In this document: positions 19,394 to 28,071 of the stretch, one piece after another
Layout: the number at the start of each line of letters is the position of its first letter
Position numbering within the stretch: position 1 is the first letter of the stretch
From: Paramacrobiotus metropolitanus
Lineage: Eukaryota > Tardigrada > Eutardigrada > Parachela > Macrobiotidae
Direction: 5' to 3'
DNA: 64,000 nucleotides
NCBI RefSeq assembly: GCF_019649055.1
Contig: NW_026570330.1
Location: forward strand, 388,786 to 452,785
Made by a program: the position numbers and the translations under genes
The notes under the pieces: generated by a model
Seen by the model: the letters and a program-made list of their open reading frames with translations, nothing else
Database searches by the model: none
Told to the model about the DNA's origin: nothing

Positions 19394-19918
19394 GCGATAC
19401 GCCAATTACCCACTAAACACGACGGTATTCTTGTATTACAAAAGTTCCATTAAATACGTCCGCGCTTGAATGGCAGCGGACAGAGAAACGTTTGCGAAAC
19501 GGGTGCATTCGCTGTTCAATCAAATTAAGAGCGACATGTTAATGATGTCATTAATGTGTACTCTGTAGTCTATAGTCTGTACTTACGACTATTGATTTTG
19601 ATACAAGCAAGTAAAGCTCGCCCGTATGAAACATAAGAGCAAAAGTAGCGGTACCGTAGAAAGTTGGTAGCCAATTTTATAACTTGCGTCAAACGGCAAG
19701 CTGCTTATTTAGTTGTTGTTTAGTTTGCTGTCTGTTTGTTTACCATTTTAGCCATACGCATACTATGTAATCTTGTTATGTTTCGTATAAATACTAGGCT
19801 GCATTTTATTACCACACTGCGCACATGTTTCAAAGAAAGCGTCCCATTCGCAATCAAGGGCACTGCAACTGTACAGAATACGGACATTATCGAGTCATCG
19901 ACTACATGAGTGTAATCC

Positions 19919-19982
19919 TTTCCGTTCTGGACGGTCGCTAAGAAGAAACCGAGATCTTCGACAGCGCAGTCCAAAACGGAAC
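19919..19982 (+). other. three-stem structured element, copy 3
   Basis: The outer stem is TTCCGTT/AACGGAA, the middle GGAC/GTCC and the inner GAAGA/TCTTC. All three stems differ from the consensus on both strands yet still pair. This is the strongest evidence that the fold is selected. Confidence 0.7.
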
Positions 19983-20110
19983 TGATTGGCAACTAGGTTC
20001 TTTCTAGCCTTTTATAATTATTACAGTAACTAGCCTCTTACATTAAGTACAGTACAGTATTACAGTCGTAAAGTAAAACTTCCTATAATCGCTAATCAGT
20101 AAAGAGTTTC

Positions 20111-20483
20111 AGTAAAGTGACAAGATAAATGACAAGATAGCCTGGTTGACTCTGAATTCGCACTACTGGCATCATAAACACAGAAAGGTTATGAAAAAGC
20201 GAAATCTTGAAACAGTTTCTACGCAGCTTTTTGTGCATAATGGTTGTTAAGACAAAAAATCAACAGGATAAACAAATTTGCATAAATCAACAGCCAGCGA
20301 GAAGGCGAGCTGATAATAATCGTTCCGAAAGCGGTTCGGCTTCAACCACCAAAAAAATACTTATACAGCACAAAACGCTGATCAGTGATTGCTGCAGGAG
20401 CTACCAGAGCTGTAGTATTACAGCGAACCATGCAAATCTGGGTGGTTTTATGGAGGCTGACAGCATGCTTTATCATAGCCGTA
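20111..20483. other. no gene recognised
   Basis: A 104-residue ORF (20207-20521) spans this stretch but is rich in N, Q, K and S and has no recognisable motif. I do not call it. Confidence 0.4.
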
Positions 20484-20600
20484 TTAAGAATGGAACCTTA
20501 CGGAATGGAATTAAGAATTAAATGGAATGGAATTAAGAATGGAACAAAGTATGGAATTAAGTATAACTGAATGGAATGGAATTAAGAATGAAACCAAAAA
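20484..20600 (+). repeat. tandem simple repeat (GGAATGGAATTAAGAAT)
   Basis: Five or six imperfect copies of a 16-22 bp unit built on AATGGAATTAAGAATGGA. It is a minisatellite and does not code for anything plausible. Confidence 0.75.
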
Positions 20601-20833
20601 CGGAAAGGATTGCGAAAACGCGGCGTACTTTTCCGCTTTGAACACGCACAACGCCTCGATACTACTGGGTTATTCTAACGCATACAGCTCACGCTAACAT
20701 TTCAAGATCCTCACTGCATCGCAATGGCAGAACCGTTCAAGAAGACCCCACGTCGTCACAGGAGTGCGAGTGTGTGAGAACTCTGGGCAATTCGGCTTTT
20801 ACAAAACTCGACTAGTACGTATTTTGCAATTAC

Positions 20834-21222
20834 TTGCTATTCGATTTCGGCATAGAACTGCGGCTTGCGGTCCGTGGAACCGCTGCCGTGAATGGAGCTG
20901 TTGGAGACTTTAAAGTTGGAACCAATACGCACTTACCGGGTTCGTCCTCCTGGCCTTGCGCCCATGCGTCAAGCTGCCGGAGATTCACCTGTCCGGAAAC
21001 GGATTCACCTCGGCCGAGCAGTTCGCGCCTCTCCGGAGGCTGTCGCTGGAACGTCACTTTAAACCCGGTCAACCATTATGCGTCGCTGCAGGAAACACTG
21101 AAACTGCTGTTTCCCGCGCCCAGTCCGTGGTAGTCACCAGTATTTCTGACCTAATGGCAGGCGAGAGCGCCCTGAAGAAAAGTGAGGACGAAGGGGAAGA
21201 AATGGATGATGCAGCTATTTGA
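20834..21222 (+). pseudogene. LRR-like protein fragment, frameshifted
   Basis: In one frame VKLPEIHLSGNGFTSAEQFA resembles a leucine-rich repeat (L-x-x-I-x-L-S-G-N). In another, NHYASLQETLKLLFPAP resembles the segment after the last LRR in many proteins (Y-x-x-x-L-x-x-LFP). One frameshift near 21065 would join them. It is followed by a short acidic tail (KKSEDEGEEMDD). The GC content is higher than the surroundings. It may be an exon of a host gene or a processed fragment. Identification is by pattern only. Confidence 0.35.
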
Positions 21223-21541
21223 ACGTTGGCGGAACGTTGGCGCGATGCTGCATATACAGTAGCTAACCCGCCGTATTCACTCGAACGTAAATTTATTTTT
21301 TCATTTTCGAAACCAACTCCATATCTAATTAATTAAAATCGCAGTTTGCCTGAACAATTATAATACCAGTGCTATTATTGTGAGTTTTATTTTGTAAAGA
21401 TTGCTAAACTTTTAGTATGCACTAATAACTGTTTAAGTGGTTATTACTCGCAGATATCGTAGCGAAGTTTTAGTTCCCTGCCTAATTCGAAAAAATTTCA
21501 TCGGATTGTTCACATCCTAACCATTTTTTAAGTGCTTCAGG
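21223..21541. other. AT-rich spacer
   Basis: No gene. It ends in TTAAGTGCTTCAG|G, a possible 3' splice site just before the DUF3987-like ORF's ATG. Confidence 0.4.
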
Positions 21542-22860
21542 ATGAAAACAACGGAGAAGATAGAAGACCACTTCGTATGCGCAGCAAACAGCGCATACAT
21601 AGACCTGAGGGAACAGTTACCGGACTCGCTATGGCCATTTATAGAGGCACAGGCCTGTTATCTGCATTCCAGTCCCGAGGCAGTGTTCGGGGCGCTTTTT
21701 GCGCTTGTAACTACGCTCGCTTGCGGGCGAGCGTTTATCCAACCTTTCCAGAACGCCGAGAAACGATATAACTGTAGCCTTCAGTTATACTTAGCCGGTT
21801 ACGCTTTCAGCGGGAAATCGCCGCTTTACAATGGACGTTTCCTAGATATTATCGAGCAAAATCAGAAGAATTACAACGTGATACTAACCGCGGATCCCAA
21901 AACTGTTCCTGGTAAAAGACTACGCATAGTTCCATATTAGGAAAACTTAACACGGTTACACGCGTCTAGGTGTCATTGAGAAAATGCGAACGACTGAAGG
22001 GAACCCTGCTATTGTCGCTGATGAGGCAGGGCAGTTTTTGTCACAGATAGAACCGCAAGGATCTGGCATGATTCGCATGCTGAACGCTGGGTGGGATGGG
22101 GACGGCCAGAAGGGAGATTACTTTCTACGGAACAAATCTTACAATATTCCCAGTCCGCACCTTCAGATATTGTGCAATATTACGCAAAATAATGTTCGGC
22201 GCGTTCGCAGTGTATAGTACTAAATATAATATTAGTGCTTTTTATACGAGCTTCTTATCTGTGTGTTTGAACAACAGTCGACTGTCGTGTTTAGTGTCCG
22301 CGGAAGGGACGAAGTTCTTTATCGATCTTGATAACGAACTCTGCGATAAAACAGACGAGCGTTGGAACCTGATGAAAATGAGGCCCGCTGATTGAGACGA
22401 AAAAAATCCTGCCGAACGCAGTTAAGGATACTTTGGCGGCACAACTCCTAGTCGATCTGTTTCTGCTACCCAAAAAGGGTTATCTGGCACTGCATGTTCC
22501 CAGTGTATTGAATTGGGAACTCTTTTAGCTAGATCAAGCAGTCGTGCCCGCCATTACATAAGCAAAGGCAGACTAGCGCCGCTGAATGTGAAATCTTCCA
22601 TTCTCTTAACTCCTGGCAAATTCGTCAGTTATCGCATATATCAGTTACGCAATAGCGGGACAACTGGTGAGGACGAATTCGTCACAGAAGCACAGAGCCT
22701 ACAGGAGGCAAACCTGGACCAACTTAACACGGTTCCCTTGAATGCCTCTAATGGGAAGTGGTGCAAAAATATGAACTGCTTTTACAAAGCCCCGCCAGGG
22801 GATGGGCAGGCTGAATTCCCAATTTTCGGCAGAGATAAAAAGCAGTCTTGTTCTTAATTA
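21542..22860 (+). pseudogene. DUF3987-like P-loop ATPase/helicase, broken
   Basis: The first ORF (132 residues, 21542-21940) has LPDSLWPFIEAQA and SPEAVFGALFALVTTLACGR, then LQLYLAGYAFSGKSPLYNG. That is a hydrophobic strand followed by a Walker A variant (AFSGKS). After a break, 21984-22217 holds NPAIVADEAGQFLSQI, a Walker B-like DE preceded by small hydrophobics, then MLNAGWDGDGQKG and NIPSPHLQILCNIT. This order matches DUF3987 (PF13148) proteins, which occur next to primases in phages, plasmids and some eukaryotic mobile DNA. Further downstream frames (TKKILPNAVKDTL near 22400, NWELF, LLTPGKFVSYRIYQL) may be its C-terminal part. At least three stops or frameshifts show it is dead, or that introns are missed. 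It may come from a DNA virus or mobile element; that is inference. Confidence 0.55.
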
Positions 22861-23324
22861 TAAGAGCGTGAGATCCTGAAAGAGAACACGAGAAGAAAAT
22901 TTGGAGGCGGCACATACACATGTATAGCACATACATACAAATACATTTAATTATTATTCAATAAACTACTGTACTGAAATAAATTGTATAAAGTAGTGAT
23001 TAAGATAAAAGGCTGTGCTGGAACTACCCGGTCAAATTTGGCCGCTGGCTATTGGGCATACCGGTGTCACAAAATCATTTAACCAGCACCTCAAAATTAT
23101 AAAATAAATTTTAAATTAAATTTTAAAAAGTAAAGTTTTTAAACGTTTAAACACCGATTAAAACGACGATTTCTTCCAAGTTCTTGACCGCCAACGAAAG
23201 GGCGGCGGTAGGTTCCTCAACATCATGACCACTTATGACGCCGTCTACACATACTCTGTATGTAGAGGATCCCGACGCAGAAGGACGTAAACGAGTGGAA
23301 AATAAATTAACTTAATATATTATC
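22861..23324. other. no gene recognised
   Basis: AT-rich, with a run of TTTTAAATTAAATTTTAAA near 23105. No repeat was matched by eye. Confidence 0.4.
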
Positions 23325-23420
23325 ATAGCAAGCATTCTTGGGCACGACTGCGCTTCCGGTGCTGGTTACGAACAACGGTTCAAGGACAACGAGTGAACGG
23401 TATTGATCCGAGGCAAGTTG
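23325..23420 (+). repeat. Repeat B, copy 2
   Basis: AGCAAGCATTCTTGGGCACG.. through TTCCGGTGCTGGTTACGAAC and GATCCGAGGCAAGTTGCAG match 43580-43680 at about 85-90 percent by eye. Confidence 0.65.
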
Positions 23421-24245
23421 CAGGTAAATCATTTGCATGCCATGCTTTATTAAAGCATAATTAACGGGCAAGACTTACGACCTCTGGTACTCACTGCATT
23501 TTCAGTACCATGATACGGCAGAACGATAAGTTGGCACGAATCACGCTGACAGGAGCCATACGCCATCCAACAACCCGGTAACAGCAAGCGATATGTATAC
23601 TATGGTTTACCCGGTGCTCGACGACCAATTTCGTTGGTTTTGCGCGTATAATACATGGTTTCGAATTCGCTGATACGGTATCTACCGGCTGTGAACGGCG
23701 ATGTACGGCGTAAGAATCGTGCGTTAGCGAATGTGGCGAGCAGTTAACGATGCGAATGGCGCGGCTGGTGTACGGTACGGATTGAATTTTTGTAAAATGG
23801 ACTTCCTAGCAGCGGCGGGGACGCGTAGAATAACAGCGCTGCATATCTTTCGTACTACCCGCTACAGAGGGCGCAGCCAGTAAAACAATCTTAGCATCAT
23901 GGTAACACTGGCGTACGCCTACCGACCCTGTAGTCGAGCGCGGCGCGCAATAGCAAACACTGCTGCCGGTCCCATAAACGCTGGTGAGCAATCGCCTATC
24001 GTTCCCGCCCTCCCGGAAATGGACGGTTAGTCCTCTAGGTGATCAGCACGTGGCAATCATAAGACTTTGCCCGATGACGTACGCCAGTGTGGTATGCACG
24101 TGTAAAAGGTCACTGAATTATATTATTGGGATACTGATACGTAACAACGGACTGATGCTGGCTCTATGAAAAGATCAGTTATATTATTGTACATGTAAGT
24201 ACGTATCATATGTATATGTGTACATGTATATGTACATGGTATGAG
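23421..24245. other. no gene recognised
   Basis: Moderate GC, with many short ORFs and no motif. It ends in a low-complexity palindromic GTACATGTA/ATATGT tract (24185-24240). Confidence 0.4.
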
Positions 24246-25652
24246 AAAAATGTGTCTAGCCGAACCAATCTTGTACTCTGATGTAAGCCAGCTGGTGGTT
24301 TACGTTGTGGCTGCCAGCGTTTTATGTAAAGCGCTGCTATAAGTTGCGGCATTGACGGTACATGTGGTATTAACTGCACCGGGCAGGTCTTGGCTAACAT
24401 AGCCTGTTTACCTGCAGTTGTACGAGTGCTGCTTACCTGTTATCAGTACCTGCAATCTTAATAGCAGCGCTTTACATAAAACACTGTCAAGCCACAACGT
24501 AAACCACCAGCTGGCTTACATCAGAAGGGCCAATGTCAAAACGCCGGCAGAATTTCCTGCCGACCGAATTTTTGTGTGGTCAAAGTGCCGACCGAATTTT
24601 CCGCCGACAGAATTTTTGTGTGGTCAAAACGCCGGCCGAATTTCTTGTGGTCAAAACGCCGGCATAATTTTTTCAACATTTTCAACTGTAAATAAAACTT
24701 CTAAAAAATATTACCTGCCTCGAGGCATACTTGCCACGCGGTGTATAACAAAGGTTTGGGACTCTACACTTACAATATCTTCATCGGCACGATGTTAGTG
24801 TTTCTTTGGCAGCGTGCATAGAAATTCCGATAGAGAATGAAGAGGAAGCGCAAAAGAGACAAACAAGGTGTTACAAAAATAAGTAGAAAATCAACTTAAA
24901 GCGATCCACGCAAAAAGTAAAGCGTTAACACATTATGCACTGTATTCGTTTCAGAAGAAGCTTCTACCTGTACCCAAACATGATCCATTGTCCGACAAAT
25001 AAGCAAAATTAAAGGAGTGTCCACTGCGCTCTCAAAAACCAATCACCTAATACACTTACCTGACAAACTAATAAACAACAAGAAAAAAACAAAAGATAAA
25101 TGTTGTAAAATCAACGCATCGACGAACGCCTTTTCTTTGTACGTCTGCGCGTAGAAATTCCGTCACGAGAGTCAGCTGTGCCAGTCTAGACTCAGAAGTT
25201 CTAACTCATCTCAGGTACGTTTCAAAAGGGATCAGACTAGATCACACTTTGGTGTTATTGCCGCTATGGCATTGTTAAACACCTTGTTTGTCTGTTTTGC
25301 GCGGCTTTTTCATTCTCTTCCGAGAGTATCTATGTTGTTCGCTGTCAATGCAACAGCACTAGAAGCGTGCCGATAAAGATCCTTATGTAAATGTAAGTGT
25401 TAGTGTCCAAACCTTTGTTATACAACGCGTGGCAAGTATGCATCGAGCCAGGTAATATTTTTTAGTATTTTTACTTACAGTTGAAAATGTTGAAAAAATT
25501 CTGCCGGCGTTTTGACCACACAAAAATTCTGCCGGCAGAAAATTCGGCCGGCATTTTGACCACACAAAAATTCGGTCGGCAGGAAATTCTGCCGGCGTTT
25601 TGACATTGGCCCATCAGAAGTACAAGGGATTGGTTCGGCTAGACACATTTTT
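24246..25652. mobile_element. fold-back element, about 1.4 kb
   Basis: The outer ends AAAATGTGTCTAGCCGAACC (24247) and its complement (25633-25651) are inverted. They are followed inward by inverted blocks at about 24525-24800 and 25385-25620. These blocks contain tandem subrepeats of GCCGGCAGAATTT and TGTGTGGTCAAAACGCCGGC. The middle (24800-25385) has no convincing ORF. Long inverted repeats made of short tandem units are typical of foldback-type transposons. The left arm is interrupted by a 247-bp MITE. Confidence 0.8.
24278..24524. mobile_element. MITE nested in the fold-back element, 247 bp
   Basis: Terminal inverted repeats of about 70 bp: CTGATGTAAGCCAGCTGGTG.. and ..CACCAGCTGGCTTACATCAG at the outer ends, with GCGCTTTACATAAAAC / GTTTTATGTAAAGCGC at the inner ends. 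The right arm of the host fold-back lacks it (TACTTCTGATGGGCC reads through), which shows the insertion. No target duplication could be fixed. Confidence 0.8.
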
Positions 25653-26019
25653 CCCCCTATATCTACATACACTGCAGCCAGGCACGCACGTAGGGCTTTG
25701 TTCGGGTTCGTCCCCAATCCCAAGTCTCCATCGAAGACGATTAATTATAACGCAGTAGCAGTTGGTAATAAACACTAGAACGCAGGCGAATTATTATGAA
25801 TGCAAATTTTTGTTGATACAGGGAGACTTTCATAACTTGCGTTTCTCTCTACACTCTATCCAGTTTAACGACTTCGCCCCCGCGGGTAAGCCTGAGCAGT
25901 CCATGAGCCTTAGCGGATACATGCGTGGCTACTGCTTCACGAAAACAGTGGACAAAAACACCGTTCACCGACAAAGATCTTGATCAAGCCCGGAAATGCG
26001 TATACGCCATGTGATCGGA
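25653..26019. other. no gene recognised
   Basis: One 73-residue ORF (25762-25983) is without known motifs. It leads into the fragment at 26020. Confidence 0.35.
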
Positions 26020-26190
26020 GTGGACGCGTCTCCTCGCTGTGTGCGCAAGGGTCATGCATGTATTACGATGAGAAGGCATTGGATGCGGCAACGAATAAAA
26101 AAAGTGCCTATGGTAACGTATCTGCAGTTTCCGCCCGGCGGTAATTATTGCTCACGTCGGGAAACACTACGACAGTCGTCGACTCGTCGA
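26020..26190 (+). pseudogene. fragment of an unknown gene, copy 1
   Basis: One frame reads LCAQGSCMYYDEKALDAATN, similar to RARGACKYCFDEKGPDAAVN at 52.1 kb. The shared pattern is C-x(2)-[YC]-x-x-DEK-x-x-DAA-x-NK. I do not recognise the family. This copy is broken by frame changes. Confidence 0.4.
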
Positions 26191-26339
26191 TAAAGAACGT
26201 AGCGGATAATTTCTGTCCCGCCACCTTAACTCGCGACAAACTGGTTTATGTATTAAAATTCGGCCAAACATTTCTAGTGTAGGGCAGCGCCCGCCCGCCT
26301 ATATACATGGACTCTCACACAACCAGTGGGGGGAAACTT

Positions 26340-26546
26340 TATACACGTACTACTGCTCCCTGAACAACACAGCCGGCCGCCCTTATATAGCGGCGAGCCG
26401 GCAAATACACATACGGCTGGGAAAGATCCCGCTGACGTCTATGGACGTCAGTGGGGAAATCGATGATCGTACAATGTGCACGCCGGGATCATGCATCCCC
26501 GGCGTGCTATCGATCGGTGTATACACGTCTGTAGGGAAAACCCTAC
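26340..26546 (+). repeat. structured direct repeat DR, left copy
   Basis: A 207-bp GC-rich block in AT-rich surroundings; 26340-26517 is identical to 35018-35195. It is packed with inverted repeats: GCCGGCCGC..GCGGCGAGCCGGC, TGACGTC-TAT-GGACGTCA, GCACGCCGGG..CCCCGGCGTGC and TGTAGGG-AAAA-CCCTACA. It contains CTTATATAG (TATA-like) and CRE half-sites. A GGGGGGAAA tract lies just before it. It could be an LTR-like terminal repeat, a promoter, or a hairpin end. Confidence 0.85.
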
Positions 26547-26760
26547 AGACTGCCCTTTTCGAGACATAAAGTACACATAAGAAAGGAAAAGACAAACTTG
26601 TTTGTATAAGGAGAAAAGAAAAGACAGTAAAAGACAGAATAGGAGAGAAGACGAAGATACAGTCCAAGCCGTAAAAACTTCCAAAACCGTCTTGGTGAAG
26701 ACAATAGACAAATTCACGTAAATAAAAAGTACAAGAAAATTTGTTGAATTTTAAATTAGT

Positions 26761-27064
26761 TTAATCGTATCCATCCTGGATACGGTCGAAATCAAGATCC
26801 ACTGTGGAAGAGGTTCCTGTTGATGGTTCCGGTTGAAATCCATCCAAATGCTGGTGGTTTTGTGAGGAGGTGTCCTCTTCATCGGATATATTGATATCGT
26901 CATCTTGTGCTGTGACATAGGGCTCTTCTGTACGCTGTTCAGATATTAGTTCTGTTGATAATGGTGCAGTTTGTTGTTCCGAGGTAGAGGCAGTTTCATA
27001 ATGAAAATTATGAGCTGCTTCTTCACTGGAAGAGGATGATCCCGAAGGTGTACGTATTCGCTTT
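26761..27064 (-). CDS. acidic Ser-rich ORF4 of the cluster (no own ATG)
   Basis: An open frame of about 100 codons immediately downstream of, and -1 relative to, ORF3, ending at 26761. It starts SLKRIRTPSGSSSSSEE, then runs through acidic and Gln/Ser-rich sequence (EEDTSSQN, TSSTVDLDFDRIQDGYD). It has no early ATG, so it would need frameshifting, splicing or read-through from ORF3, or it is the true C-terminus of a split protein. Acidic tails like this can be transactivation or degradation regions; that is speculation. Confidence 0.4.
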
Positions 27065-27410
27065 AAGGACTTCCAGAAACTTTTCGTGGTAATGTAGTAA
27101 TTTGTTTCCGTGCTGTTGGAGTTGTCTCTTTAAGTTGAACATATAATTCTGCATTAATAATTCCTTTGAGAACATGATCGATGAGGGCATGTTTATACGC
27201 TGTGGCGGATGATCCATACATAATGCCGCAGTGGCAACGAGATCCATATGCGTTCCTCTGTGCTGAGAGATCAGTGATGGAATATAGGATACTAATCCAT
27301 CGATTTCCATGCGGTATTTTTAAATTAATCACTTGAGAGGTTGTGTCTATTTCAAATTGAGGAGTAGACGTCGGTGAGGGCTTTGTGCAATCCATACCAG
27401 TATCGTCCAT
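27063..27410 (-). CDS. ORF3, CxC-x12-HxxxxH zinc module
   Basis: A 115-residue ORF whose ATG overlaps the stop of ORF2 by one base (TGATG). It has QVINLKIPHGNRWISILYSI (strand-rich) and then CHCGIMYGSSATAYKHALIDH. The latter fits C-x-C-x12-H-x4-H, a compact C2H2-like zinc-binding pattern. The same pattern with the same spacing occurs in ORF2, so the two are tandem duplicates of one module. Its Pro/Thr-rich start contains STPQFEIDTTSQ. No known family is recognised. Confidence 0.5.
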   Translation of the reverse strand: MDDTGMDCTKPSPTSTPQFEIDTTSQVINLKIPHGNRWISILYSITDLSAQRNAYGSRCHCGIMYGSSATAYKHALIDHVLKGIINAELYVQLKETTPTARKQITTLPRKVSGSP

Positions 27411-27700
27411 CAAAAAATTAGTGATTGTTCCAAATAAGCTATCGTTTCTTCATTTAGCATATGTTGTAGAAAATGCCGAACGAATGCATGGGCTCTTACC
27501 CTTTCACGGCAACAATCACGATATCCGCAGAGGCAGAAATATTGGTCGTCAATGCGCTCTCCGGTAATATTCAAACTGTCAATAGTGATCCCAAAATATA
27601 GTTCTTGATTATCAATGGAAAAACAAATCTCGATAATGTTATCGTCATCGGGGTATTGGATTGTTGGTGGTGCCGTAAATGGTGACTCTGACAATGGCAT
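27410..27700 (-). CDS. ORF2, NII..ID plus CxC-x12-HxxxxH module
   Basis: A 96-residue ORF starting MPLSESPFTAPPTIQ, with its ATG overlapping the stop of ORF1 by one base (TAATG). It has NIIEICFSIDNQELYFGITI, then CLCGYRDCCRERVRAHAFVRH (C-x-C-x12-H-x4-H) and an amphipathic end (LQHMLNEETIAYLEQ). The NII..ID segment resembles the small ORF before the RING gene at 3.83-4.08 kb. It may bind zinc and nucleic acid or protein. A split single gene is the alternative. Confidence 0.5.
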   Translation of the reverse strand: MPLSESPFTAPPTIQYPDDDNIIEICFSIDNQELYFGITIDSLNITGERIDDQYFCLCGYRDCCRERVRAHAFVRHFLQHMLNEETIAYLEQSLIF

Positions 27701-28056
27701 TATAAAGCTGTCTTTTTGGGCATGTTTAGGCGAACCTTATAAAATGAGAATGGTGGAAACAGTTTTGTCTGTGAAGCATGTTCAGTTGGCAATTGGATGA
27801 AGAGAGATCGATAGCAGGCTGGGGTGATAAAAAATGGTACTAGTGAACGATACATTTCCACGGTCGTTTTCCAATTTTTATCGCGTTGATTCTTTAGTCC
27901 AGTGCAGCGGATGAAGGATCCGTGAATAAAGTCACTCATATGTAGCGCAGTATTATTGGAGGAGCGTATATGAGAACTATCAAATGACGTCATTGGTCTT
28001 AAAATTTTAAAATTATATGGAAGCGACTTCATAGCAACATTATATTGTTGGTACAT
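27700..28056 (-). CDS. ORF1 of the minus-strand cluster, unknown
   Basis: A 118-residue ORF (MYQQYNVAMKSLPYNF start) with no recognised domain. It has moderate Lys/Arg content and a hydrophobic SLVPFFITPACYRSLFIQL stretch that is too polar for a clear membrane segment. It begins just downstream, on its strand, of the palindromic array and ends in a 1-base stop/start overlap with ORF2. The in-frame codon AAT-TTT-ATG context follows a stop, so the start is plausible. Confidence 0.4.
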   Translation of the reverse strand: MYQQYNVAMKSLPYNFKILRPMTSFDSSHIRSSNNTALHMSDFIHGSFIRCTGLKNQRDKNWKTTVEMYRSLVPFFITPACYRSLFIQLPTEHASQTKLFPPFSFYKVRLNMPKKTAL

Positions 28057-28071
28057 AAAAATTTAGGTTAT

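Larger units (their letters stand above)
18685..20110 (+). repeat. large degenerate repeat unit, copy 3
   Basis: It begins with the left-end block TTTGCCAAACATTTCTGG, which is similar to 40405 and 46070. It continues through GCGCAGAGCAAAAAGCAAG (18858), CACCAGCTTACCCCCGGAAATCACAG (19054), the X-box at 19378 and the stem element at 19919. Confidence 0.65.
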
